From assembly GCA_963665265.2 (NCBI GenBank), contig OY762224.2, positions 2,108,001 to 2,172,000 on the forward strand: a DNA stretch of 64,000 nucleotides. Direction: 5' to 3'. The notes below the pieces were generated by a model, which was not told the DNA's origin, made no database searches, and saw nothing but the letters and a program-made list of their open reading frames with translations. This document shows positions 53,796-61,742 of the stretch, piece by piece; within the stretch, counting starts at the first letter, position 1, and the number at the start of each line of letters is the position of its first letter. The stretch is from CAXXHQ01 sp963665265 (GTDB lineage: Bacteria; Planctomycetota; Planctomycetia; Pirellulales; Thermoguttaceae). Both the position numbers and the translations under genes were made by a program.

Positions 53796-54293
53796 TTACT
53801 GGTTGTTAAAGGTGATAATCCGCAGTGCGTCATCCAAACTTGGTTCGATGTGATTATTGACCGCAAGGCCGAGAAATTCGTCGATTTCTTTTGCGGCGTC
53901 TAGCGACTCGAAGCGGCCGGCCGAGTCATAATCGAATTTCCTCTTAATAAGCAATTCAACGGGCGGGAATTCACGATCGAACTCGACCGCCGCGTAATAC
54001 AATCCCGTTCCGATCGGCTGGCTCAGTCGCGTTGCGTAGAACGCTTGCAGCCGTAGCGGCGAGTCGGTGACGACCGAAACGCCCATCCTTTGCAGCTTCT
54101 CCTCGGTGCGGAGTTGACGTGAGAAGCCTTCGACTTGATCCCAAATCGTCGGCCGCTTCCCCGCATAAGCGAGAAGCTTCGCCCACTCTTGCACCAGTTC
54201 AATCTGCTCGCCCGCCTTCTTGAAGCAGGCGAAGATTTCCGCCGCCAGGGTGCTTTTGCCGACGCCGGGGCCTCCGTAAAGGTTTATGCGCAT
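53796..54293 (-). CDS. P-loop NTPase / deoxynucleoside-kinase-like protein
   Basis: 165 residues. Walker A GGPGVGKST at 7-15. VQEWAKLLAYAGKRPTIWDQ near 34 and VVTDSPLRLQAFY near 74 follow the AAA_28/NadR-type pattern of phage kinases, where the second Asp acts as Walker B. GAGGAGC precedes the ATG. It overlaps the upstream phosphoesterase gene by 10 bases. Probable nucleoside, nucleotide or NMN kinase serving phage DNA metabolism; exact substrate unknown. Confidence 0.8.
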   Translation of the reverse strand: MRINLYGGPGVGKSTLAAEIFACFKKAGEQIELVQEWAKLLAYAGKRPTIWDQVEGFSRQLRTEEKLQRMGVSVVTDSPLRLQAFYATRLSQPIGTGLYYAAVEFDREFPPVELLIKRKFDYDSAGRFESLDAAKEIDEFLGLAVNNHIEPSLDDALRIITFNNQ

Positions 54294-54775
54294 AGCTCCT
54301 CAACTTCAGTTAAGGAAAACGGTCGCAACTCTCCCAACAGTTGTTTCGCGGAATCGACGCCGACGTCAAGCCGATGCGGAATGCGATTCAGCGTGTTGTG
54401 CGAGTGTCCGTGTAGGTGCGGGGCGCCATAGTGGCTCTTGTTCCACCGGGCGAGCGGAAAGTGGCATAGGTGGTAGTCCGCGCCGTTAAACTTCCTCGCC
54501 AGCAAGTCCGACGCCGTCAAAAAGTATTCCTTGATCGAGGCCGGATCGTGATTGCCGCAAATAAGATGCACGTTTCGGCAGCGAATCGCGGCCCTGAGCG
54601 ACTCCATCTGGCTCGGCTGCCAAATAACGTCGCCCAGGTGCCACAACTCGTCATTGCGTCCGACGGTCTTGTTGATGTTCTCGATTAATTGCTCATCATG
54701 CACCTCTAGGCTCAGGCCGCGTAAACGCGCCATGTTCTCGTGTCGGAAATGGGTATCTGCCGTGAAGAAAATCAT
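54284..54775 (-). CDS. Phage metallophosphoesterase (YfcE/YmdB-like small type)
   Basis: 163 residues. Metal motifs: TADTHFRHENM near 5, LGDVIW near 46, CGNHDP near 73, LCHFPLARWN near 102 and LHGHSHNT near 119. This compact form is common in phages, often beside nucleic-acid enzymes. It is the second phosphoesterase in the element and only distantly related to the 52.7 kb one. No ribosome site is evident; the start lies 4 bases after a terminator-like T-run, suggesting a new transcript or processed RNA. Confidence 0.88.
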   Translation of the reverse strand: MIFFTADTHFRHENMARLRGLSLEVHDEQLIENINKTVGRNDELWHLGDVIWQPSQMESLRAAIRCRNVHLICGNHDPASIKEYFLTASDLLARKFNGADYHLCHFPLARWNKSHYGAPHLHGHSHNTLNRIPHRLDVGVDSAKQLLGELRPFSLTEVEELCA

Positions 54776-54778
54776 AAA

Positions 54779-54846
54779 ACTAAAACTCCGCCCGACGTTT
54801 CCGCCCTGGCTAGCGTCGGGCGGAGCGCCCGCTTCGATGCGGGCGC
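54779..54846 (-). terminator. Twin hairpins, probable terminator or processing site
   Basis: Two strong stems in a row. GCGCCCGC/GCGGGCGC spans 54825-54846. CTCCGCCCGACG/CGTCGGGCGGAG spans 54786-54825, followed on the minus strand by TTTTAGTTTT. The second has the form of a Rho-independent terminator for transcription coming from 55-64 kb. Confidence 0.7.
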
Positions 54847-54850
54847 GGCC

Positions 54851-54964
54851 CTAACCGTAATCAGTCTTCCAAGGTTGTATGAACGATTCAATGTCGGGCG
54901 GAGGATGATCCGGTTTGGCCGAGGCGCCGTATATGCGAAGGATTGGGAGGTGGAGTATCGTCAT
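54851..54964 (-). CDS. Small hypothetical protein
   Basis: 37 residues, ATG at 54962-54964 with a GGAAC site, stop TAG at 54851, just before the twin hairpins. Sequence LHLPILRIYGASAKPDHPPP then IESFIQPWKTDYG. No family. It lies 19 bases after the CAP gene's stop. Modest support; could be non-functional. Confidence 0.4.
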   Translation of the reverse strand: MTILHLPILRIYGASAKPDHPPPDIESFIQPWKTDYG

Positions 54965-54983
54965 CGAGTTGTTCCGTTCGTCG

Positions 54984-55331
54984 TCACCAAACAATGATTC
55001 CGCTTGCGTACCAATAGTTGCCGCTTTTCACGACGGCGAAGCCGTAATACTTACACGGATGATTTAGGATTCGCCAGTGAGCCGGGGACGCTCGCCATGC
55101 GTTATAGATGGCGTCCGCCCCGGCGTCCCCGCAACTCACCGCCGCCACTTCCCCAACCGCGCCTAGTTTGCTCGCTTCTTGGAAGCGTCTTTCCCAACCC
55201 TCGTGCCCCATTACGCCGGCTTTGGCTTGCTGTTCCGCATGCTCTTGAGCTAATCGCTGCAAAAGCGGGTGCGGTTGGCCGGTCTCAACCGACGTAACGG
55301 AGGCCAAGAGAAGGAGGAGCGTTTTAAGCAT
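54984..55331 (-). CDS. CAP/SCP-like exported protein
   Basis: 115 residues from the ATG at 55329-55331, which begins a signal peptide (LKTLLLLLASVTSVETG). A longer reading to 55,418 adds non-hydrophobic residues. CAP-like elements: HPLLQRLAQEHAEQQA, MGHEGWERRFQE, EVAAVSCGDAG, WRASPAHWRILNHP and YWYASGIIVW. It overlaps the 916-aa gene's end by 8 bases. CAP proteins act outside the cell in binding or proteolysis-like roles. A host-encoded relative is at 36.4 kb in this window. Role in a phage is unclear, perhaps lysis or superinfection related. Confidence 0.7.
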   Translation of the reverse strand: MLKTLLLLLASVTSVETGQPHPLLQRLAQEHAEQQAKAGVMGHEGWERRFQEASKLGAVGEVAAVSCGDAGADAIYNAWRASPAHWRILNHPCKYYGFAVVKSGNYWYASGIIVW

Positions 55332-58074
55332 TGGTTCGTCTCGCCAATTCAACGAACTCTTTGAGGGCGGCTTCCGCTTGTTCATCGCTGGGATAGCTGC
55401 AAGAGAGGATTCGATCATCGCCTTTTGCGAGAACTAACTTGTTTCTCCGGAGACTCGACGCGAAGCCAGGCTTGATCGACCGGCCGCCGTGCGAAAAATT
55501 CGGCACGGACTCGCAATCGGGCGCCCAGGCGAGCAGGACGTTTTTCAGCCGACCCAACCAAACGCTAAAACCCTTTCCGACGACGCGCTGACTGCCGAAT
55601 ACTTCCGGCCCGAACGGCCTCTTCCGGTAAGCAAAGCCGAATATTCGCTTTTCGAGCGATTCGTAGTCGGCTCCGTAAATCTCGTCGAGAAACGATTTGG
55701 AGAGTTTATCGCGGAATCTGCTTCCGTCCGTCGGCATTACCGGGAAGAATTCGTTCGATTGGGCCGCCGTACAGACGAAACCGCTGGAAGCGGTTCCGCC
55801 TGCAAAGGTCTTAAGCTTCGCCGTTTTGGCGCACTGGTACGCCCTCTGGAACTCGGTAAGGACGGCCTGGGAGGCGGCTGCAACGTCGATCGCGCACCGG
55901 GCGAGAGCGAGCGTTCCGGGGCCGGTTCCGTATTTCTCCGCGAAGTCGGACTCTTTGAACGCGGACATCGTGAACTGATTTACCCGTTCGACCTTTTCCA
56001 GCAGCCCGTTATTGCAGTGATAGAGGTACGTGGCCGCATCGGGGTGATTAACGGCGGTAATCATCGCGTCAAAGGCGCTGAACGCCTCTTGAGCTTCTTT
56101 CGCGGAGGCGTATTCATGTTTGGCAATTTCGCTATCGCGGAGTCGGTTGCTTCCACGAATATAGAGATGCTTTCCGTAAATGCCCGGGCCTCCGGCGGTT
56201 TTGATGCTGAAGCCGCCAAGCTGGGCGATCGTTTTGCCGCCGACGGATTTGTCTTGTTTCAAAACTTGAGCCGAGAGATTACTTCCGTTGAACCAGAACT
56301 TAACTCGTAATCGACTGGCGGCATTATCGCCGACAACCTCGGAGTTGGCCTCTTTGGCGAGGCCGACGAACCGCTTAAAGGCCAGCTTCGCCCGATCGAC
56401 CGACGTGTACGTGTAATTGTCTTTGCCGACTCCGACGTAGAGGCGATTACCGGCGAGATAAACTTTACTACGGCATTGCAGCGTCCAATCGTCGTCGTAA
56501 TAGCTCTGTTCCAAGTTTTCTTCTTTGATCTCGACCTTGAGATTTCGGCCGATGCGAATAAACTTGGCGCCAAGTTTGGGGCCGCTGACGTGTTCCTCTT
56601 CATAGTCGTTGGCCTCTTCGACGAGCTTCGTGATATTGGCGACGTACTCAACCGCCGCCGCCTCGCTAGGAAAAGCCCCGGTAGCGAGGCCGTGGGCGAC
56701 ATTTAAGAACGTCCCGCCCACGAACGGCTCTTTGGCGGGGATGATCCCCCATGAGTCTTTGACGACGTATTCAAAGTCCGGCGTGACGTTAATAATTTGG
56801 ACCGTGACTTGGTTGAGACTCTGTGTGAACCCCACCTTGAGTCGATCGCCGCCGACAATAACGGTGGCGTTCTCAAGCAACTCGACGAAGGCCCCAAGGG
56901 CTTTTCTCGCCGCCGTCGCGCTTTCGTATTCGTACTGGACGATGCGGTCGTCGGGAGCCGCCGCTAAAAGCAGGGTATTGCGTCTAATAGCGGCGTCAAT
57001 TCCGACAGATATTCTGAAATCGCCGTCTTCGGAGATTATTCCCTTCCCTCGAAGGTTCTCGGGGATTTTCACCGCCTGGGCGTAGAGCGTTTTGCCGCAG
57101 CGTGTTATGCGAACTTTAAGGAACTCTCCGACCTCGCCGTTGATGAGTCGGGCCATAATGACGCGGGCCTCAAACGTCTTTTTCGCCTCTTCCATGCTGC
57201 GGAACTGCTGAGAAAATTCCCCCGCATGGTGTTCGACGCCGTTATACGTGAGTTCGACCGCCTGTTCGTAGTCGTGCGTGAATACGGCAACTTGCCGCCC
57301 GTTGCGTTCGATCGTGACGTCGAGTTTTCTTCCGATGACGCGAGCGACCTCGTAGTCCGTCCCCTCGATCAACTCGATAAAGTGAGCCTCGGCAAGCTTC
57401 GCCTTCGCTTCGTCGTCGTGCGTAAAGGAGACGATTTTGCCGTCCGAGTCGCGGTCGCGCCCCGGCAAGGCCAATATTCGGTCTTCCATCGCCGGGTAGT
57501 CGGCGGAGCGAAGGACGTAGGCCCCGGTTTCGCCAATATTCCCCGTGCCGCGAAGACGTTCGGGCATGGCGGCCGTTTGGGCGTAGAGCGTATTGCCGAC
57601 GCGGGCAAGCCGTACTTTGAGTTCGCCGCCGTATTCTTTTCCGCCGGCGATGTAGGCCAGCGGCATCAGGTCGTCCATAAGCTTTACCGCTTCTTCGGCG
57701 GTGTTGCAGTATGTCATCACGCCGGAAGCTAGCTGAAGTTTGGGAGTGAGAACGCGCTGAAAGTCGCCGTCGCTTTTGACGAGCGTGTCAAGCCGCGTCA
57801 ATACGACGTCGCCGACGCAACGTCGCTGGGAGTTTGCGAACTCGACGAGCCTTTCAAAGTTCGCCTTGGCGGATTCAGCCTCCTCGGCGGAGTCGTAATA
57901 TCGCTCGGCGACCCAGCCTTCGCGGGCAGTAAGCGATTGTCCGTCGTTGAATCGAGTCGTATCGCCGAACCGGATTTCATAGCCGGCGCCGAAGAGGCGG
58001 CTTGAGCAAGTTTTGATTTGGGCGGCCTCTGCGCGGAGACGGTAGTCGTCAACGGTAAATTTGATGTCAAGCAT
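55324..58074 (-). CDS. Large repeat protein of unknown function (916 aa)
   Basis: The largest gene of the element; no recognised family. Internal repeats are clear. Type A has LKVR(L/I)xRxGxTLYAQ, then PExLRGxG and an acidic Gly turn, at about 152-190 and 319-356 with a weaker copy at 588-625. Type B has RRNxLxLA, DDRI, a Y-S-x-E-A box and FVEL, at about 355-402, 630-676 and 870-912 with weaker copies at 50-82, 190-236 and 540-575. Each unit would be beta strands followed by a helix with YxSxxxAxxAxxxFxxL. No TM helix or signal peptide. Its end overlaps the CAP gene. It might be structural, a binding scaffold or an inhibitor; I cannot tell. Confidence 0.75.
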   Translation of the reverse strand: MLDIKFTVDDYRLRAEAAQIKTCSSRLFGAGYEIRFGDTTRFNDGQSLTAREGWVAERYYDSAEEAESAKANFERLVEFANSQRRCVGDVVLTRLDTLVKSDGDFQRVLTPKLQLASGVMTYCNTAEEAVKLMDDLMPLAYIAGGKEYGGELKVRLARVGNTLYAQTAAMPERLRGTGNIGETGAYVLRSADYPAMEDRILALPGRDRDSDGKIVSFTHDDEAKAKLAEAHFIELIEGTDYEVARVIGRKLDVTIERNGRQVAVFTHDYEQAVELTYNGVEHHAGEFSQQFRSMEEAKKTFEARVIMARLINGEVGEFLKVRITRCGKTLYAQAVKIPENLRGKGIISEDGDFRISVGIDAAIRRNTLLLAAAPDDRIVQYEYESATAARKALGAFVELLENATVIVGGDRLKVGFTQSLNQVTVQIINVTPDFEYVVKDSWGIIPAKEPFVGGTFLNVAHGLATGAFPSEAAAVEYVANITKLVEEANDYEEEHVSGPKLGAKFIRIGRNLKVEIKEENLEQSYYDDDWTLQCRSKVYLAGNRLYVGVGKDNYTYTSVDRAKLAFKRFVGLAKEANSEVVGDNAASRLRVKFWFNGSNLSAQVLKQDKSVGGKTIAQLGGFSIKTAGGPGIYGKHLYIRGSNRLRDSEIAKHEYASAKEAQEAFSAFDAMITAVNHPDAATYLYHCNNGLLEKVERVNQFTMSAFKESDFAEKYGTGPGTLALARCAIDVAAASQAVLTEFQRAYQCAKTAKLKTFAGGTASSGFVCTAAQSNEFFPVMPTDGSRFRDKLSKSFLDEIYGADYESLEKRIFGFAYRKRPFGPEVFGSQRVVGKGFSVWLGRLKNVLLAWAPDCESVPNFSHGGRSIKPGFASSLRRNKLVLAKGDDRILSCSYPSDEQAEAALKEFVELARRTNA

Positions 58075-58184
58075 GGTTGTCCGATCATTGGTTTCCCGCG
58101 ACTGATTGGGCGCGGTGCAACTGTTATTGCGGTAAAGGGTGGGGTGAGGTTTGAAATGACGATGGAGTTTTGACTGATCGACGA

Positions 58185-58403
58185 TTATTCAAATAGTTTT
58201 CCGAAGAAAACCTTGTGAAGAAGTTTTCGCGTCAACTTGAAGTAGCGGGCCGCCCCGCCGAGCAAGCCGATCGCCAACGCCGCGCCGAAGCCTTGCGCCA
58301 AGGCGGAAGCGTTGGAATATAACAAGTAGCCGATTCCGACCAAGGCGGCGACGGAAGCGACAACGACGGTTCCGGCCAACATCGCTTCAAGGAACGTTTT
58401 CAT
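58185..58403 (-). CDS. Small two-TM protein (holin-like size)
   Basis: 72 residues. TM1 at about 8-28 (AGTVVVASVAALVGIGYLLY), TM2 at about 33-52 (ALAQGFGAALAIGLLGGAA), then a basic tail (KLTRKLLHKVFFGK). Small size, two TM helices and a positively charged C-terminus are the usual marks of phage holins, but no endolysin is visible nearby. It overlaps the upstream gene by 17 bases. Confidence 0.6.
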   Translation of the reverse strand: MKTFLEAMLAGTVVVASVAALVGIGYLLYSNASALAQGFGAALAIGLLGGAARYFKLTRKLLHKVFFGKLFE

Positions 58404-58854
58404 TTTGGGGTATTGATCGTGAAGGTATTTCTTTGAAGAGGCGGCGACCGTCTCCGGCCTCCGCTTCTTTTATTCGCCGCCACTGTTTCGCGTGTCGCTC
58501 ACAAGCTTGGATCGCTTTGTTTTTGGTCTTGTACGGGCGTCGATCCCAAGCGAAGTCCCAGCCCGCGTCCGTTTTGACGCAGGCGTAGTAACAGGTTGGA
58601 ATCTTTACTCCGCCCACGTCGTCGCAACGGGTGACGCGGTAGTCGCCGGAACGCCAGATTCCTCGGCCCGCTGAATAGAATTTAAGGACCGTTGCAGGTC
58701 GTCTATGTCCCTCAACGTCCGACGCATTTGCGCGGTCATTACGGTTAGCTCCGCTTCGAGTTCGCTTATCGCGACCCGAATCTGAGCATGATTCTCTTTT
58801 GCGCTGATCCGCAGATCGGACATTCGTATTTCCTTGTTTCATATCCGCACTCAC
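58387..58854 (-). CDS. Hypothetical phage protein; start uncertain
   Basis: 155 codons from GTG at 58854, but only the last about 100 residues look protein-like (KFYSAGRGIWRSGDYRV, CYYACVKTDAGWDFAWDRRPYK, AIQACERHAKQWRRIKE). The first 50 residues are low-complexity and overlap a better-supported coiled-coil gene. No ATG lies between; GTG at 58620 would give 77 residues. The real gene may be shorter, or the coiled-coil gene and this one may be a single frameshifted gene. Confidence 0.5.
   Translation of the reverse strand: MSADMKQGNTNVRSADQRKRESCSDSGRDKRTRSGANRNDRANASDVEGHRRPATVLKFYSAGRGIWRSGDYRVTRCDDVGGVKIPTCYYACVKTDAGWDFAWDRRPYKTKNKAIQACERHAKQWRRIKEAEAGDGRRLFKEIPSRSIPQNENVP
58605..58823 (-). 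CDS. Small coiled-coil protein
   Basis: 72 residues with AAGGA at good spacing before the ATG (58821-58823). A heptad-rich helix (AQIRVAISELEAELTVMTAQ, then LRDIDDLQRSLNSIQRAEE) covers most of it. The last 15 residues (ATTASPVATTWAE) look out of frame, raising the possibility of a frameshift into the overlapping gene. Function unknown. Confidence 0.55.
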   Translation of the reverse strand: MSDLRISAKENHAQIRVAISELEAELTVMTAQMRRTLRDIDDLQRSLNSIQRAEESGVPATTASPVATTWAE

Positions 58855-58864
58855 ATATCCGCAT
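58766..58864 (-). CDS. Zinc-ribbon micro-protein (tentative)
   Basis: 32 codons from ATG at 58862-58864: MRICECGYETRKYECPICGS, then a basic tail. Two Cys pairs of rubredoxin style are unlikely by chance. It overlaps the preceding gene's stop and the following coiled-coil start, and no ribosome site is seen, so support is limited. Confidence 0.4.
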   Translation of the reverse strand: MRICECGYETRKYECPICGSAQKRIMLRFGSR

Positions 58865-59057
58865 AGACGACGACGTTATCAATCCGCTGGATCGTAACTC
58901 TGCGTCCTTTGGAGTTGTAAGCGTAGATGACTTTTCCGTAGGCGTTTGTTCCGAAGCCTTCGACTTGGGCCAACTCTTGGTGAAGTTCGGCTCCGCGTCG
59001 AACAGGATAGGCAATTCGGCATCCAGGTTTGATCTCACGATTTGTTATGTCTTTCAT
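58851..59057 (-). CDS. Hypothetical phage protein
   Basis: 68 residues: a short beta-rich protein with CRIAYPVRRGAELHQEL, GFGTNAYGKVIYAY and GRRVTIQRIDNVVVY. The 'G-x-R-[IV]-A-Y-P-V-R' opening recurs in small phage proteins that I know only as unknowns. No catalytic residues evident. Confidence 0.6.
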   Translation of the reverse strand: MKDITNREIKPGCRIAYPVRRGAELHQELAQVEGFGTNAYGKVIYAYNSKGRRVTIQRIDNVVVYADM

Positions 59058-59108
59058 TGCCGCCCTGTAGATAGTAAGTTCCCGCTAGGTTCAATTTGGG
59101 GTAGAACT

Positions 59109-59822
59109 TCACACGCTTTTTCTGATCTTTTCGCAATAATTTTTATCAAGCTCAATAAGCGTGCAGTTGCGGTTTTTCTTTTGACAAACCCGCAGCGTCG
59201 TGCCCGTACCGCCGAACGGGTCCACGACGGAATCTTTCTCCTTCGTGGAAAGAAGGATGCACCGCTCGACTAGCCCTTCGTGCAATTGCGTCGGATGCCA
59301 TGAGCGGCGTTGTTTGCTGTTGCCCGTTACTCGCGGAAAATCCAGAACATCGCTGGGGACGCGGCCGCGCGGGTCCGCACGCTTGTCCCCGTTCCGCTGC
59401 CGCCAACTCGGAACGCGGATGTTATCCGGGTACAGCGGAGCGTCCTTGCGTTTCAGTCGCCAGAGCGGGCGATGACAATTGCCCAAGTCTTTTTGGTTGT
59501 GCTGCCCGAACGTAAAGGTTTGTACGCACGGTTTGAATTCCCACTCGTCGGGTAAAACTCGCCGAACGACGCCGGCAAGTTCGAGCAACCAGCGAGAATT
59601 GAAACTCAACCAAACAATCGGAGCGTGGTTGATGAACATATCAACGCACGTCTCCAGCCAGTTCACATAGTCGGGGCGTTTGTCGCGGTACTCGCCGTAT
59701 CCCAAGCCGATGTTATCCGGCGGGTCGGCGAACAGGCAATCAAACTGCCCCAAGCCTTCCAAGACTTCGATGCAGTCGCCTTGAATAACGTTAGCGCATG
59801 TATTGAGGTCGGGTGATTTCAT
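59109..59822 (-). CDS. DNA methyltransferase (N4/N6, beta-class order) with DPPD catalytic motif
   Basis: 237 residues. Catalytic motif IV at 33-36 reads DPPD rather than DPPY/DPPW, followed by NIGLGYGEY. The SAM-binding motif I comes late, VVDPFGGTGTT near 199-209, so the order is that of beta-class amino-methyltransferases. WHPTQLHEGLVERC near 175 is the usual segment before it. No restriction partner is adjacent, so it is an orphan, probably protecting phage DNA or host-mimicking. DPPD is known in some phage enzymes. It overlaps the nuclease gene by 32 bases. Confidence 0.88.
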   Translation of the reverse strand: MKSPDLNTCANVIQGDCIEVLEGLGQFDCLFADPPDNIGLGYGEYRDKRPDYVNWLETCVDMFINHAPIVWLSFNSRWLLELAGVVRRVLPDEWEFKPCVQTFTFGQHNQKDLGNCHRPLWRLKRKDAPLYPDNIRVPSWRQRNGDKRADPRGRVPSDVLDFPRVTGNSKQRRSWHPTQLHEGLVERCILLSTKEKDSVVDPFGGTGTTLRVCQKKNRNCTLIELDKNYCEKIRKSV

Positions 59823-60753
59823 TCGTCCATTCGTCCGCCACTGCGGACGCCTTTGCCGTTTCTTCCAGTTCCGCGCATTTCATCGCGTCAAACACCGTGT
59901 TGCCGACGACAGCGTCCCAACACTCTTTGCAGCGTGAGAATAGGTTCTCTTGCCATTTCGTACTGACTCGCGCCCGGTGGGTGGCGACGCGAAGTTGAGG
60001 TCGCGTCCCGGCTAGACTCGCCGGCTTGGCGACGATCTCTTCGACGCAAGCGACGAACTGCTCGCTGCCGACTTCTTCGCCCAAAAGCCAGGCGTAGAGG
60101 GAGAGTTGATCCGCATAGCTATCGTTGCACCCCTCCATGTAGCCGGCGTTAATCGTTAGGCCGTGATGATCGTGCGGCATATAGTTGCCGTGCGACTGCA
60201 TGTGGCTCTTCGACGGCTTGCCCCCGGCGAAAGCGTCCCGGCAAAGCATGTACCCCTTGCTTGGGCTGGCCGGATGCTTGCTGCAATAGCTCCGCACCTT
60301 CCAGTCGAGTATGAGCGAGTAATTGGGGAAGACGAGCAGCAGGTCGGGCTTACCCAAGAGCGGAACGCCGTTCACCTGTCCGGTGACAGTGAATTCCATG
60401 CGCGGCTCCTCCGACGCTTTCTCAATCAGCGCAAGCACGTCGGCGAAGGCCCCGCTTTGCACGTAACAATCGAAAACGTACTTGCCGTTTTCTTTTGCCC
60501 AGTCGCGGTTCTCTTCATCAACTTGCGACGTGAAGATCGCGTCGAAGTCGAACTGAGGCTTGACCCCTTTTCCCCAGACTCGTTCGGCGATGGCGTTCTT
60601 GCCGTAGGCGTCGAAGCCGGAACCGATTGACATGGGTTGCGTTTGCGAAAGCCTCGCCGGCCGCGTGTCGGCTATGTGCTTCAAATAGAATTCCTGTCGA
60701 TCGGCGTAAAACAGCGTCAGACTGGTATAACTCAGATATTCCGGTATTCTCAA
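59791..60753 (-). CDS. PD-(D/E)XK nuclease, RecB/Cas4-like
   Basis: 320 residues. The start is TTG at 60751-60753, overlapping the ligase stop (TTGA). SYTSLTLFYADRQEFYLKHI near 8 is the usual opening helix. MEFTVTGQVNGVPLLGKPDLLLV near 118-140 holds the Asp, and LILDWKVRSY the D-x-K pair. Later QLSLYAWLLGEEVG near 217 is the typical QxxxY-like helix. Cys residues are scattered (ECW, CRD), and no clear 4Fe-4S four-Cys set is seen. Likely an exonuclease for phage recombination or replication; neighbours are ligase and methyltransferase. Confidence 0.82.
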   Translation of the reverse strand: MRIPEYLSYTSLTLFYADRQEFYLKHIADTRPARLSQTQPMSIGSGFDAYGKNAIAERVWGKGVKPQFDFDAIFTSQVDEENRDWAKENGKYVFDCYVQSGAFADVLALIEKASEEPRMEFTVTGQVNGVPLLGKPDLLLVFPNYSLILDWKVRSYCSKHPASPSKGYMLCRDAFAGGKPSKSHMQSHGNYMPHDHHGLTINAGYMEGCNDSYADQLSLYAWLLGEEVGSEQFVACVEEIVAKPASLAGTRPQLRVATHRARVSTKWQENLFSRCKECWDAVVGNTVFDAMKCAELEETAKASAVADEWTNEITRPQYMR

Positions 60754-61742
60754 GACTCATTCCTTATTCGGAAGTAACGGGCCTCGCGCGGAATGCCGTC
60801 CTTGGTGAACTCGCGATATTTGAAAGTGATTTTGTCCCCGGTTTTGAAATAGCGGCCTTGCGATTTCACCTCGTCGCCGGGACGTCCGATGGAAAGCCGA
60901 ACGCCTTCGGCGTCTTCCCAGGCCCGTTCTTCGTTCGTCATGCCGGAGAGTTCGAGCCGCTTTCCGTGGTAGTCGAGGATTAACGCCCCGATCATGCCCG
61001 AGAGTTTCCCTTTTCCCGCGATGAAGCCGACAAGCGTGCCTTCGTCGTCCGAGCAGGGCTTGTATTTGAGAATGCCGGCGTGCCGCTTAGGCTGCCAAGG
61101 GGCGTCCGGATTCCGCAAGACGACTCCCTCGCCCCCCTTGGCGACGACTTGTTTCATGTAATACTCGACTTGCTCGCGGGCGGACGGCTCGAAGGCGTCC
61201 AACTTGGTTTGCTGGTGCAAGAAGCAGACTTTCGATTTCAACTTGCGAAGAAACTTCAGTTCGTCCTTGAACGCGCCGACCGCCCCCGCAACCGGCGCTT
61301 CCATCTTGGGAATGACCAATTCGAGATTGGGATTCTTGATCTCGCCCGGCGTGAGCATCGCCGCCCACGGCGGGGAAGAGTAGACGGCGTATTGAATGTC
61401 CGTCCAGCGCGGGTCGAACGTCTGCTTGCGGCAGATCGAGACCGTTTTTTGGAATTGTCCGCGCCCGGCCCATAATTCGCCGTCGAGCGGAAACGGCGGG
61501 AGGCTGTCAAGGAACCACGGCGGGGCGAAAATCGGATTGCCGTACCGGGACCAAAGGCCGGTGGCCGTGGTTTCACGTAGTTTGGCGGCGTAAACAATCT
61601 CCGATGTTGATTCGCCCCGCGAAACGCCCCCGTCCCAAAAACACCGCATGCCGTCCAACTTCTCGCTCATAAGCCAGCCGCCGATGCGATGTTTATTGAA
61701 ATCGATCGGCGTGGCTAGTTGAAGGAGTTCTCGCCTAGCCAT
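60750..61742 (-). CDS. ATP-dependent DNA ligase (phage type)
   Basis: 330 residues from the ATG at 61740-61742, preceded at ideal spacing by AAGGAG; a longer reading to 61,865 has no site. Nucleotidyltransferase motif I EKLDGMR with the adenylated Lys28. Motif III is in PLDGELWAG near 92, IV in GGEGVVLRNPDAPW near 205, and V as HAGILKYKP near 223. An OB fold follows (about 235-325). It seals nicks in DNA during phage replication. Neighbours are a sigma-like gene (8-base overlap) upstream and the nuclease downstream. Confidence 0.92.
   Translation of the reverse strand: MARRELLQLATPIDFNKHRIGGWLMSEKLDGMRCFWDGGVSRGESTSEIVYAAKLRETTATGLWSRYGNPIFAPPWFLDSLPPFPLDGELWAGRGQFQKTVSICRKQTFDPRWTDIQYAVYSSPPWAAMLTPGEIKNPNLELVIPKMEAPVAGAVGAFKDELKFLRKLKSKVCFLHQQTKLDAFEPSAREQVEYYMKQVVAKGGEGVVLRNPDAPWQPKRHAGILKYKPCSDDEGTLVGFIAGKGKLSGMIGALILDYHGKRLELSGMTNEERAWEDAEGVRLSIGRPGDEVKSQGRYFKTGDKITFKYREFTKDGIPREARYFRIRNES

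Noticed and set aside
55489..56310. 273-codon plus-strand frame over the 916-aa gene
   Set aside because: The minus-strand gene has coherent internal repeats and fits the operon direction. The plus frame has neither.
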